Of a stretch of DNA of 64,000 nt, positions 50,018-59,291 are shown one piece after another. Every line of letters starts with the position of its first letter. Position 1 is the first letter of the stretch. The notes beneath the pieces are model-generated. The model saw only the letters and a program-made list of their open reading frames with translations, was not told the DNA's origin and searched no databases. The DNA comes from an uncultured Clostridia bacterium (lineage in GTDB: Bacteria > Bacillota > Clostridia > Christensenellales > UBA1242), in assembly GCA_934777505.1 (NCBI GenBank), contig CAKVNM010000003.1:62001-126000 (forward strand), written 5' to 3'. A program made the position numbers and the translations under genes.

Positions 50018-51997
50018 TTGGCAAAAGAGGGAATTAAAAAAGAATATAATTCAAAAGACATCGTGGTTCTGGAAGGGCTTGACGCCGTTAGAATGCGTCC
50101 CGGAATGTATATTGGCGGAACGGGCGTAAAAGGTTTTCATCATCTTTTGTGGGAAATTGTAGACAATGCCATTGACGAAATCGCAAACGGATTTGGTAAC
50201 AAAATTGCAGTAACGCTTCATCAGGACGGAAGTGCATCTGTTGTTGATAACGGTCGTGGTATTCCAACCGACAAGCACCCAAAACTTGGGATTAGTGGTG
50301 TAGAAGTTGTTTTCACTCAACTTCACGCAGGTGGAAAGTTTGAAAGTGACAACTATCAGTATTCTGGCGGTTTGCACGGAGTTGGTGCGAGCGTAGCAAA
50401 TGCGCTTAGCGAATGGTGCGAAGTTTATGTTGACAGGGATAAAAAGCGTTATTATATAAGGTTCGAGAGCATAACAGAAAAAAATGGTCACATCAAATCG
50501 GGTCACACAGTTAGTCCTTTAAAAGTTGTTGGCGAAAGCAAGTCAAGCGGAACACTTGTAAGGTTCAAGCCAGACAAGAGAGTTTTTGGAGATATAACTT
50601 TTGACTATAATGTTGTTGCAAACAGACTAAAAGAACTTGCCTTTTTAAATAAGGGCGTTGAAATTCTGCTTGTTGACGAAAGAGTGGACAAGGACAAGCG
50701 TCCAATCGTAAAGCAGTTTAAGTATACTGGCGGAATTGCTGACTTTGCAGAATTTTTGACCGAAGCCAAAACAAAACTTTACGACAAGCCATTCTATCTT
50801 GCTGGTCAAAGTGATGTTATGAAACTCGAAGTTGCGTTCATTCACACCAACGAATATAGCGAAACAATGCTAAGTTATGTTAACAACATTCCAACTAGCG
50901 AAGGCGGAACACACGAAACAGGTCTTAGAAGTGCGTTCACAAAAGTGTTCAACGACTGTGCTAGAAAACTCAACTTTTTAAAAGACAAAGATGCAAACTT
51001 GCTTGGCGATGATTTTAGGGAAGGATTAACCTGCGTTTTGGCAGTCAAGATGAGAAATGTTCAGTTTGAAGGTCAAACAAAAACAAAACTTGGCAACCCA
51101 GAAGCCAGAGTGGAAGTAGAAAGCATTGTTACTAACGAACTATCAAAATTACTCGTTAAAAACGACAGCAAAAAAGCGTTTGAAAAGATTATCGAAAAAG
51201 CAAAAGGTGCTGCAAAGGTTAGGGAAGCCACAAAAAGAGCAAAAGAACACGCAAGACAAATCAACAGTGCCGAACAAATTAGCCTTGTTGGAAAACTTGC
51301 AAACTGCTCGGGCAGAAAACCAGAACTCAACGAACTATTTATCGTGGAAGGAAACAGTGCGGGCGGTAGTGCAAAGCAAGGCAGAGATAGGTTCTTTCAA
51401 GCAATTTTGCCACTTAGAGGCAAGCCACTTAATGTTGAAAAAACAAGGCTCGAACAAGTGCTTCAAAACGAAGAAATACGAACAATTATCGGCGCTCTTG
51501 GCACGGGAATTAGCACATCGTTCAAACTTGATAACCTAAAATTTCACAAGGTTGTAATCCTTGCCGATGCCGACCAAGACGGTGAACACATCAAGTGTAT
51601 TTTGCTAACTTTCTTTTATAGATACATGAGAGAACTAATCCTAAACGGCAACATATATCTTGGAATGCCACCACTATATAAGGTTTACACAAACAAAAAA
51701 ACAGCCTACGCTTACACCGATGCCGACCTTGAAGAAAAGAAAAAACTGGTTGGCAAAGGCGCTCAAATTCAGCGTTACAAAGGTCTTGGAGAAATGAACC
51801 CAGAACAACTTTGGGAAACAACTCTAAATCCAAAAAACAGATTGCTTGTTAAGGTTACGATTGATGATGCTTTGAAAGCCGAAACATTGATTTCCACTTT
51901 GATGGGCGATAATGTTGACGCAAGAAAAAAATATATTGCCAAATATGCCGATTTTAACAGAGTTGACAATTTTAGAAAAACAGGGGTAGAAGAATAA
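50018..51997 (+). CDS. Type IIA topoisomerase subunit B (ParE/GyrB)
   Basis: 659 residues, TTG start 7 nt after AAGGAG. The GHKL ATPase shows EIVDNAIDEIANGF, DNGRGIPTDKH and SGGLHGVGASVANAL. The transducer follows, then the TOPRIM block LFIVEGNSAGGSAKQGRDR and LADADQDGEHI, and the C-terminal RYKGLGEMNPEQLWETT. With the next gene it forms the heterotetramer that passes DNA duplexes using ATP. The partner lacks a GyrA box, which favours topoisomerase IV, but sequence motifs in this subunit do not decide between ParE and GyrB. Its stop overlaps the partner's start codon. Confidence 0.93.
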   Translation: MAKEGIKKEYNSKDIVVLEGLDAVRMRPGMYIGGTGVKGFHHLLWEIVDNAIDEIANGFGNKIAVTLHQDGSASVVDNGRGIPTDKHPKLGISGVEVVFTQLHAGGKFESDNYQYSGGLHGVGASVANALSEWCEVYVDRDKKRYYIRFESITEKNGHIKSGHTVSPLKVVGESKSSGTLVRFKPDKRVFGDITFDYNVVANRLKELAFLNKGVEILLVDERVDKDKRPIVKQFKYTGGIADFAEFLTEAKTKLYDKPFYLAGQSDVMKLEVAFIHTNEYSETMLSYVNNIPTSEGGTHETGLRSAFTKVFNDCARKLNFLKDKDANLLGDDFREGLTCVLAVKMRNVQFEGQTKTKLGNPEARVEVESIVTNELSKLLVKNDSKKAFEKIIEKAKGAAKVREATKRAKEHARQINSAEQISLVGKLANCSGRKPELNELFIVEGNSAGGSAKQGRDRFFQAILPLRGKPLNVEKTRLEQVLQNEEIRTIIGALGTGISTSFKLDNLKFHKVVILADADQDGEHIKCILLTFFYRYMRELILNGNIYLGMPPLYKVYTNKKTAYAYTDADLEEKKKLVGKGAQIQRYKGLGEMNPEQLWETTLNPKNRLLVKVTIDDALKAETLISTLMGDNVDARKKYIAKYADFNRVDNFRKTGVEE

Positions 51998-54702
51998 TGC
52001 TTGACGATAAAGATATTGAAAAAAACAATATAAACAAAAACGAAACTGGCAAAGAAAAACAAATGTCGTTTGACTTTGACAGCACTTCGTCAAAAGAACA
52101 AGTGATTGATATTCCAAAAAAGAGAAATTCGGCAAAACACAAAAAAGAAATAGAACAGGAGTTTAAAGATAACACAGTGCAAGAATTAACAGACGAAGAA
52201 CTAAACAAAACAATTAGTAGTTCGGGTGACGAAAACGATGACACATTGGTTGACGAGCAAACATACGAAAGTAGTTTTGACAAAGACGATAGCGGAAACT
52301 TGCTCAAAAGTCTTGACCATGTTTTGCATGACAGCATGATTCCATATAGCGAATATGTTATCATGGACAGAGCCTTGCCAAGAGTTGAAGACGGACTAAA
52401 ACCAGTTCAAAGAAGAATTTTGTATGCAATGTACGAAGACGGCTTCACGCCAGACAAACCTTACAAAAAATGTGCAAACACCGTTGGTGGTGTGCTTGGT
52501 AGATATCACCCACACGGCGACACAAGTGTGTATAACGCACTCGTTAGACTTGCTCAAAACTTTAACATGAAAGAAGTTTTGATTGATGGTCACGGAAACT
52601 TTGGCTCGGTTGACGGTGACGGTGCAGCGGCTATGCGTTACACCGAAGCAAGACTTGCTCCACTTGCAATGGAACTTTTGAAAGATATCGAAAAAGACAC
52701 TGTTAGGTGGACAAACAACTATGACGATAGCAGACTAGAACCAGAAATGTTGCCGGGCAGATTTCCAAACTTGCTCGTTAATGGAGCGTCTGGAATTGCA
52801 GTAGGACTTGCTACAAACATTCCAACTCACAACTTGGGCGAGTGTATTGACGGAGCAGTCGCTGTCATCAACAATCCAGATATCACAACTCAGGAACTCA
52901 TGAAAATTATCAAAGGTCCAGATTTTCCAACTGGCGGAATTATCATGGGAGGCGGAGAACTTTTCCAAGCCTACGATACCGGAAAAGGCAAGATTATAGT
53001 AAGAGCCAAAACTCATTTTGAAGAAGAAAAAGGCGACAAAACAAACATTGTTATCACAGAATTTCCTTATCAAGTCAACAAAGCAGCGTTGCTTCAAAAA
53101 ATCGTTGATTTGAGAGATAAGCACAAGGAAGTTTTGGGTGGCATAACAGACATTAGGGACGAGAGTGATAGGTCGGGCGTTAGAGCCGTTATAACTTGCA
53201 AAAAAGATGTTGACGCAAACAAAGTGCTTCACTTTTTGTTCAAGTATACCGACCTTCAAACCACATTTGGAATTAATATGGTTGCCATTGCAAACGGCAA
53301 GCCACTTTTGATGAACCTTAAACAAATATTGTCCTACTATGTTAACTATCAACGGGAAGTTGTTTTGAAGCGTACAAAGTTTGACTTGAAGGCTTGTGAA
53401 GACAGGGCTCACATTTTGCAAGGACTACTCATTGCAATTCAAAATATTGACGAAGTAATCAAAATTATCAAAACAAGTGCAGGAACAATGGAAGCCAAGC
53501 AAAGACTCATGCAAACTTTTGCTTTGACAGATATTCAAGCACAGGCAATTTTGGATATGAGATTGTCAAGACTCACAAATCTTGAAGTAACAAAAATCGA
53601 GCAAGAACTAGCAGAACTCGAAAAGAAAATCAAAAAGTTCAAAGCAATTGTAGCAAGCCAAAAGTTGCAAATGGATATTGTCAAAAACGAAATGCTAGAA
53701 ATCAAAACAAAATATGGTTCGTCAAGACTCACAGAAATTGATCAAGACGAGCAAAAATTTGATATCTCTGCCGACCTTATTGCAAAGCCAGTAAAAGATA
53801 TCTATATTGCTTATAGCGAACGAAACGCTATCAAAAAAATTCCAGAAAAGAGTTTTATGATTTCCGCAAGAAGTGCATCTTCGACCAGCACTTTGAACGA
53901 AGTTCACTCCATAATCTTCAAAACTCAAACAGACAAAGATTTGCTACTTCTAACAAATCTTGGCAACTGTTATAGACTCAGCCAAAACGACATTTTGGAA
54001 GCACGCTGGAAAGATAGGGGAACGCTTTTAACAGACGCTTTGGTGGGCTATACAAAAGACGAAAAAGTTTTGTATATTGTTGATTACAAAGACAAACTTC
54101 CAAACGGCGAACTAATTTTCACAACCAGTGACGGTCAAATTAGAAAAACCGACATAGCCGACCTTGATATCAAAAAACAATCATTTAGTTGCTTTAAACT
54201 AAATGAAAATCAAACAATAGTTTCCATTCAAAAGTTTGAAAAAGACAAAACACTTTTGTTCATTACAAAAGACGGAATTTGCCTAAACGCAAACATAGAT
54301 GATGTTCCACTCCAAAGCAAAACTGCAACTGGTGTAAAGGGCATTAATCTTGGAGAAAACGACAGTGTGATTTATTCCAGCCTTGTAAAGAACACAGACG
54401 ATGTTATCGTTTTGACAGACGAAGGCTATATCAAAAAAGTTAATATGAGTCAAATTGATGTTTTGGCACGAAACCGCAAGGGCGTAAAAATCATCACATT
54501 CGACAAAAACGGAACAAAATTAATCCTTGCAAAAGTTGCAAGAAGTGATTTCGAAATCTATGCAATCAACGCTCAAAACAAAGTTGTTTCCATAAAAACC
54601 GAGCAAATTAGTCAGGAAAGCCGTACAACAAAAGGCAAGGGAATTGTAAAACCTAGCAAGACCGAAAAACTCAAAATTGCTTATGTTTACCTTTGGAGTT
54701 AA
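51997..54702 (+). CDS. Type IIA topoisomerase subunit A (ParC-like/GyrA) with N-terminal extension
   Basis: 901 residues. About 105 acidic, low-complexity residues precede the normal start of the domain (SMIPYSEYVIMDRALPRVEDG). Then come VQRRILYAM, YHPHGDTSVYNALVRLAQ, and AAAMRYTEARLAP with catalytic Y215. A coiled-coil gate and a C-terminal beta-pinwheel (from about 610) complete it. I find no QRRGGKG GyrA box, so topoisomerase IV is favoured. T176 and N180 occupy the positions of E. coli GyrA S83 and D87. Translation is coupled to the upstream gene by a TAATG overlap. Confidence 0.9.
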   Translation: MLDDKDIEKNNINKNETGKEKQMSFDFDSTSSKEQVIDIPKKRNSAKHKKEIEQEFKDNTVQELTDEELNKTISSSGDENDDTLVDEQTYESSFDKDDSGNLLKSLDHVLHDSMIPYSEYVIMDRALPRVEDGLKPVQRRILYAMYEDGFTPDKPYKKCANTVGGVLGRYHPHGDTSVYNALVRLAQNFNMKEVLIDGHGNFGSVDGDGAAAMRYTEARLAPLAMELLKDIEKDTVRWTNNYDDSRLEPEMLPGRFPNLLVNGASGIAVGLATNIPTHNLGECIDGAVAVINNPDITTQELMKIIKGPDFPTGGIIMGGGELFQAYDTGKGKIIVRAKTHFEEEKGDKTNIVITEFPYQVNKAALLQKIVDLRDKHKEVLGGITDIRDESDRSGVRAVITCKKDVDANKVLHFLFKYTDLQTTFGINMVAIANGKPLLMNLKQILSYYVNYQREVVLKRTKFDLKACEDRAHILQGLLIAIQNIDEVIKIIKTSAGTMEAKQRLMQTFALTDIQAQAILDMRLSRLTNLEVTKIEQELAELEKKIKKFKAIVASQKLQMDIVKNEMLEIKTKYGSSRLTEIDQDEQKFDISADLIAKPVKDIYIAYSERNAIKKIPEKSFMISARSASSTSTLNEVHSIIFKTQTDKDLLLLTNLGNCYRLSQNDILEARWKDRGTLLTDALVGYTKDEKVLYIVDYKDKLPNGELIFTTSDGQIRKTDIADLDIKKQSFSCFKLNENQTIVSIQKFEKDKTLLFITKDGICLNANIDDVPLQSKTATGVKGINLGENDSVIYSSLVKNTDDVIVLTDEGYIKKVNMSQIDVLARNRKGVKIITFDKNGTKLILAKVARSDFEIYAINAQNKVVSIKTEQISQESRTTKGKGIVKPSKTEKLKIAYVYLWS

Positions 54703-54766
54703 AATTTTTTGAAATAAATAAAGGTTTTTTCAAAAAGTTGTCGAATAATATAGTGTAAACAAAACC

Positions 54767-54854
54767 GAGAACAATTATCATTTTGTTATTGATACTTAGT
54801 ATTAACAGCATTTTCAAAGCAAAATTAGCAAAAATAAAAACGATAATCATTCTC
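54767..54854. repeat. 88-bp element with 18-bp imperfect inverted repeats upstream of dnaG
   Basis: Left arm GAGAACAATTATCATTTT (54767-54784) and right arm AAAACGATAATCATTCTC (54837-54854) match at 15 of 18 positions. On the minus strand all three mismatches become G-T pairs. Inside is a second palindrome, ATACT-T-AGTAT (54792-54802). It ends 14 nt before the dnaG ATG. Confidence 0.6.
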
Positions 54855-54868
54855 AAAAATGGAGAGAA

Positions 54869-56617
54869 ATGTTAGAAAAAGGTTATTCACAGGATTTTAC
54901 AACAAAACTAAAATCCGCTTGCAACATTGTTAGTACAATTTCTAAATATGTTCCATTACAGAAAAAGGGCAGAACCTTCTGGGGTTGCTGTCCTTTTCAC
55001 CATGAAAAGACCCCTTCGTTTGCTGTTAACGACCTTGAAGGTTACTATCACTGCTTTGGTTGTGGAGAATCGGGCGATGTTATCAAATTTGTGCAAAAAA
55101 TCGAAGGTGTCGACTTTATCTCTGCAATAAAAAATCTTGCCGAAAGCGTTGGAATGCAAGTTCCAGAGTGGACGGGGGACGAAGGCATTATCAAACGAAA
55201 AAAAGAGCGGGAAAGATTGATTTATATCTGCACCGAAACCGCCAAATATTATCACCGAGAACTCATCAAGCCAACTGGACAAGTTGCCATGAACTACCTT
55301 AAAAAGCGTGGCGTTGAAAATTCCACAATCACAAAAATGGGACTTGGCTACAGTCCAAACTGGCAGGGAGTTATATCTCATCTTAAATCGCTTGGGATTA
55401 GCGAAAAAGAGCAAATGCTAGCAGGCGTTATCACCGAAAAGAACGGAAGATACTACGACTGCATGGCAGAACGACTTGTGTTTCCAATATTCGATAATGT
55501 TGGCAGAGTTGTTGGATTTTCAGGCAGAGCGTTAAAAGACGGAGCGTTTGCAAAATACAAGAACACCCAAGGAACAGATATTTTCAACAAAAGCACGCTA
55601 CTTTTTGGCATTAATAATCTTAGAAAAGCAAGGGTAGAAAATCGCAACTATGCATTGCTGGTGGAAGGTCAAATGGATGTTGTAAGTTTGTATCAAGCGG
55701 GCTTTACAAACGCCATTGCAACTCTTGGAACTGCGTTCAACGAACACCATGTTGACACAATCAGCAAGTTTGTTGATGCAATCTATATTTGCTTTGACGG
55801 CGACAGTGCGGGCAAAAAGGCGGCGGAAAAATCGGTGGAGTTGCTCAAAAATTCCACATTCGATATCAAAGTTATCACACTTCCAGAAAACCTAGACCCA
55901 GACGAATACATAAAAAAATATGGTGCGGAAAGTTTTGAAGGACAACTTGAAAAAGCCAAAACGGTCAAGGAATTTCAGGTGGACTGCTTGGCAGAAAAAT
56001 TTGACTTTAAAGACAAGAACAACTATTCCAAATTTATAGCAAGCGCAATCAATTTGATTAGCACATTCAGTAGCGTTATGGACAGAGATTTGTATCTTAA
56101 AAGAGTTGCAGAAATCGCCAGCGTTAACGAAGAAATTTTGCGTAAAGAACTAAATAAAAAAATGCGTGCTAGCGATGAGGCTCAGGCAAAGGAAAGAAAA
56201 CAAGCCTTGCCAACAAACAAACTCAGTCAAGCCGAAACTTTTGTTTTGGCGTGCAGACTCTACAAAAAGCCTTTTGCTAGCAATATCAAAAGCGAACTTT
56301 TTGAAAACAACTTTCACAAGCAGTTCAATCAGTATCTTATCGACAACAATCCTATTGTGTCGCAGGTACTGGACGACTACGATGTTGAAAATAATATTTA
56401 TCTTAGCCAAATAATTAACTACGATTTTGGCAAAATAAAAAATGAACAAACAGAATATATTGGCTGTTTAAAACAACTTGAACTACGGCTTTTATATCAA
56501 AAGCAAGAATCTTTGCAAGAAAAACTAAAGTCGGCAACAGACGGCGAAAAACTTTCGCTACTTAGTGAGTTGCAATTAACAATCAAACAAATTCAAGATA
56601 AAAAAGCGGAGGATTAA
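54869..56617 (+). CDS. dnaG: DNA primase DnaG
   Basis: 582 residues, ATG after GGAGAG. The CHC2 zinc finger has C41, H44, C62 and C65 (CPFHHEKTPSF ... YHCFGCG). The RNA polymerase core follows (GYSPNWQGVISHLK, FPIFDNVGRVVGFSGR), with TOPRIM residues in VEGQMDVVSLYQAGF and ICFDGDSAGKKAA. The C-terminal helicase-binding domain is short. DnaG lays down RNA primers at the fork. The gene starts a dnaG-rpoD-trmK block, the classic order of the macromolecular synthesis region in Bacillota. Confidence 0.96.
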   Translation: MLEKGYSQDFTTKLKSACNIVSTISKYVPLQKKGRTFWGCCPFHHEKTPSFAVNDLEGYYHCFGCGESGDVIKFVQKIEGVDFISAIKNLAESVGMQVPEWTGDEGIIKRKKERERLIYICTETAKYYHRELIKPTGQVAMNYLKKRGVENSTITKMGLGYSPNWQGVISHLKSLGISEKEQMLAGVITEKNGRYYDCMAERLVFPIFDNVGRVVGFSGRALKDGAFAKYKNTQGTDIFNKSTLLFGINNLRKARVENRNYALLVEGQMDVVSLYQAGFTNAIATLGTAFNEHHVDTISKFVDAIYICFDGDSAGKKAAEKSVELLKNSTFDIKVITLPENLDPDEYIKKYGAESFEGQLEKAKTVKEFQVDCLAEKFDFKDKNNYSKFIASAINLISTFSSVMDRDLYLKRVAEIASVNEEILRKELNKKMRASDEAQAKERKQALPTNKLSQAETFVLACRLYKKPFASNIKSELFENNFHKQFNQYLIDNNPIVSQVLDDYDVENNIYLSQIINYDFGKIKNEQTEYIGCLKQLELRLLYQKQESLQEKLKSATDGEKLSLLSELQLTIKQIQDKKAED

Positions 56618-56620
56618 ATT

Positions 56621-57664
56621 TTGAACGAGAAATATCAAGCAGAATATCAAAAACTATTGGAGATTGGAAAGAAAAAAGGCTCTTTGTATGAAGAAGATAT
56701 TCAATTAAGATTTATGAAATACGAGGCAACCGCTAAGGAAACTGACGAAATCATCGAAATGTTAAAAGCAAACGGCATAAAAGTGTTGTCGCAAGTGAAA
56801 GAAGAAATCGACTTTGATGCTTTGGCTAGTCAAGTTAGTGTTGACGACCCAGTAAAGATGTACCTAAAAGATATTGGCAAAGTGCCACTACTAACGGCCG
56901 AGCAAGAAGTTGAACTTGCAAAGCGAATTTTGGACGGCGATGAAGAAGCAAAATCAAAACTTTGCGAAGCCAACCTTAGACTTGTTATTAGCATTGCAAA
57001 AAGATATACTGGCAAAAATATGCAATTTTTGGACCTTATTCAAGAAGGCAACATTGGACTACTAAAAGCAGTGGACAAGTTTGACTACACAAAGGGATTT
57101 AGGTTCAGCACCTATGCAACATGGTGGATTAGACAATCAATCACAAGAGCCATGGCAGACCAAGCAAGAACGATTAGAATTCCAGTTCACATGGTTGAAA
57201 CAATCAACAAACTTGGCAGAGTTTCCAAAAAACTTCTCCAAGAACTCGGCAGAGAACCAACCTTGGAAGAACTAGCCAAAGAACTTGATATGCCACAAGA
57301 AAGAGTTGCAGAAATTCAAAAAATTGCACTCGACCCAATTTCGCTCGAAAGCCCTATTGGCGAAGAAGAAGATAGCAAAATTCAAGACTTTATCGAAGAC
57401 GAAACTTCTATCTCCCCAGTCGAAAGTGCAACAAGAAGTATGCTAAAAGGTCAACTTCTTGCGGTTATCGACACTCTAACTCCTCGTGAGCAAAAAGTTA
57501 TTAGGCTTAGATACGGACTTGATGACGGCTTCCCAAAAACTTTGGAGCAAGTTGGTCAAGAGTTTAATGTTACAAGAGAAAGAATTAGACAAATCGAAGC
57601 AAAGGCACTAAGAAAACTTAGAAACCCAACCAGAAGCAAAAAACTTAGAGATTTTAACGATTAA
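56621..57664 (+). CDS. rpoD: Primary sigma factor RpoD (SigA)
   Basis: 347 residues, TTG start 3 nt after the dnaG stop, with a GGAGG SD site inside the dnaG end. A short region 1.1 is followed by region 1.2 (DPVKMYLKDIGKVPLL). Region 2 is KLCEANLRLVISIAKRY ... GLLKAVDKFDYTKGFRFSTYATWWIRQSI, then region 3 and region 4 (TLEQVGQEFNVTRERIRQIEAKALRKLR). This is the housekeeping sigma factor; the many extended -10 promoters in the window fit its expected specificity. Confidence 0.97.
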   Translation: MNEKYQAEYQKLLEIGKKKGSLYEEDIQLRFMKYEATAKETDEIIEMLKANGIKVLSQVKEEIDFDALASQVSVDDPVKMYLKDIGKVPLLTAEQEVELAKRILDGDEEAKSKLCEANLRLVISIAKRYTGKNMQFLDLIQEGNIGLLKAVDKFDYTKGFRFSTYATWWIRQSITRAMADQARTIRIPVHMVETINKLGRVSKKLLQELGREPTLEELAKELDMPQERVAEIQKIALDPISLESPIGEEEDSKIQDFIEDETSISPVESATRSMLKGQLLAVIDTLTPREQKVIRLRYGLDDGFPKTLEQVGQEFNVTRERIRQIEAKALRKLRNPTRSKKLRDFND

Positions 57665-57738
57665 TGCTGTTAAAAGTTATGACAATATGTAAAATTTTGA
57701 TATGATATAAATTGTTATAGGATTTTAAAGGAGAAAAA

Positions 57739-58470
57739 ATGGCAACTATTTTAAATTTGGACAAAAGACTTGAAACCATTGTTAGTTTGTGCGACCCATG
57801 CAAAGTCATTGCCGATATTGGCTGTGACCACGGACTTGTGACCGCAGAACTAATTTTGGAAGATAGGGCAGAAAGAGTTATTAGCACCGAAATCAGCCCT
57901 GAATGTTTGAACAAGGCAATTCAACTATGCAACAAAATTAATATTTTGCCATTTGTTAGTTTTAGGGAGTGCGATGGCTTCAAACTAATCACAAAGTACG
58001 ACAAAGTCGACCTAGCCGTTATTGCAGGTATGGGTGGCAAAAAGATTATCGAAATTTTGGAACACAAGCCAGCAAAACTTTTCAACTTTGTTTTGCAACC
58101 ACAGAGCGATGTTGTTGAACTTAGACAATACTTGCTCGAAAACAAATTTAGGTTTGTTATCGACAAACTAATAAAAGTAGACGGAAAGTACTATAATGTT
58201 ATGAAGGTTAGCCGTGGCAAACAAAGACTAAGCGACCTTGAAATAAGATTTGGATTTTCTAATTTTAGAGAAAACTATCAAGTGCTTTACGAATACTTGC
58301 AAGAGAAAAACGAAAAACTCACAAAACTAAAAGAAAAATTTGGAGTTTTGAACGAACAAAACGAAGAAGAACTATATTATGTTAAGCAAGCATTAATTCT
58401 TTTTGAAAAAAAAGACGAAAACAATGAAAATCCTAACTTACTAGGTTCTAACGAAAGTAGCAAAAAGTAA
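57739..58470 (+). CDS. trmK: tRNA (adenine(22)-N(1))-methyltransferase TrmK
   Basis: 243 residues. The SAM-binding motif VIADIGCDHGLVTAELIL, STEISPECLNKAI, and LAVIAGMGGKKIIEILE followed by FVLQPQSDVVELRQYLLEN are hallmarks of TrmK (YqfN). A coiled-coil tail (about 185-230) is typical. TrmK methylates A22 in the D-loop of certain tRNAs. AAGGAG SD site and a TATAAA -10. It lies directly after rpoD, as in Bacillus, and is followed after 11 nt by the next gene. Confidence 0.93.
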   Translation: MATILNLDKRLETIVSLCDPCKVIADIGCDHGLVTAELILEDRAERVISTEISPECLNKAIQLCNKINILPFVSFRECDGFKLITKYDKVDLAVIAGMGGKKIIEILEHKPAKLFNFVLQPQSDVVELRQYLLENKFRFVIDKLIKVDGKYYNVMKVSRGKQRLSDLEIRFGFSNFRENYQVLYEYLQEKNEKLTKLKEKFGVLNEQNEEELYYVKQALILFEKKDENNENPNLLGSNESSKK

Positions 58471-58481
58471 AGGAGAAGATA

Positions 58482-59177
58482 ATGGAAAAATACTTAGAAT
58501 ATCAAAAACTTGATAGCGAACTTTTTAAACTCGAAAGAGAAATCAGTAAAAACGAACACAAAAAAGACGCTCAGGCAATGGTCAATTTTGTTAAAGACGC
58601 ACAAGCAAAAATCTTGAAACTTGACGAAATGTCAAAGCAAACTTATGCCGAATTTGAAAAGTTAAAACAAGTTCAACAAAAGGGTTTTAGTTTGGTTGAA
58701 AAATATTCCAAACAAATTGGCGGAACTCCAACCGAAGCCGAACTTCAAGACCTAAAAGCAAAACTTAGCCAAACAGCAAGTCAACTAAACGAACTTGAAA
58801 AAAGAATGTTATCTTATGAAAAGAAAGCAAAAAGTCTTTTGCAAGAATTTGATAGCATCAAAAAAAAGATGGCAGTTGCAAAATCTCGTCATCAAGAAAG
58901 CAAAGGCAAGTTTGATGAGTACTACAAATCAAGACAACCAGAAATTTTGGAACTAAAACAAAAGATTGAAAATCTTGAAAAAACTCTTGACGAAAACTTT
59001 GTTAACAAATATAAAACTTTAAAACAAGATGGAATTTTCCCTGTTCTTGTTCCGCTAGTTGACAAACGATGTGGCGGTTGTAGAATGGAACTTTCTAGCA
59101 TCGCACTAGAAAAAGTGGACGAAAACGGCAGACTAGAATGTCCTTCTTGCAGAAGATTGATTTATGTTAAAAAGTAA
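58482..59177 (+). CDS. C4-type zinc-ribbon coiled-coil protein (DUF164/CdsZ-like)
   Basis: 231 residues. A long antiparallel coiled coil (about 1-180, Lys/Glu/Gln-rich) ends in a zinc ribbon: RCGGCRMELSS ... GRLECPSCRRLIYVKK with two CxxC pairs. This matches the DUF164 family, whose members (CdsZ and relatives) are nucleic-acid-associated and sit next to trmK and the Nif3-like gene in Bacillota. Function is not settled. AAAGGAGA SD site, probably co-transcribed with trmK; a terminator follows. Confidence 0.88.
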   Translation: MEKYLEYQKLDSELFKLEREISKNEHKKDAQAMVNFVKDAQAKILKLDEMSKQTYAEFEKLKQVQQKGFSLVEKYSKQIGGTPTEAELQDLKAKLSQTASQLNELEKRMLSYEKKAKSLLQEFDSIKKKMAVAKSRHQESKGKFDEYYKSRQPEILELKQKIENLEKTLDENFVNKYKTLKQDGIFPVLVPLVDKRCGGCRMELSSIALEKVDENGRLECPSCRRLIYVKK

Positions 59178-59214
59178 TATTTTTTAAAAAATCACGAAAA
59201 AATCACGAAAAATT

Positions 59215-59247
59215 TAAAAAATTGCATGGCTTTGCTGTGCTTTTTTT
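59215..59247 (+). terminator. Terminator after the zinc-ribbon gene
   Basis: GCATGGC / GCTGTGC with a TTT loop (two G-T pairs), then seven T residues; it directly precedes the promoter of the next gene. Confidence 0.75.
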
Positions 59248-59274
59248 GTTTTTATAAAACTATTTTAATAAAAT
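59246..59274 (+). promoter_or_regulatory. Promoter of the Y-family polymerase gene
   Basis: TTGTTT, 17-nt spacer, TAAAAT; the leader would be about 10 nt with no SD site. Confidence 0.5.
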
Positions 59275-59291
59275 ATGGACAAACTTTTTGT

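Noticed and set aside
54837..54854. Fur box before dnaG
   Set aside because: Only GATAATCATTCTC fits; the half-site is part of a longer inverted repeat, and iron control of dnaG is not expected.
54671..54856. 61-codon hydrophobic frame antisense to the dnaG leader
   Set aside because: It overlaps the inverted-repeat element and the end of the topoisomerase gene and has no SD site or promoter; hydrophobicity is expected from AT-rich DNA.
59191..59212. Short direct repeat AATCACGAAAA twice
   Set aside because: Two copies in an A-rich stretch before a terminator; no spacer pattern, so not a CRISPR or an iteron array.
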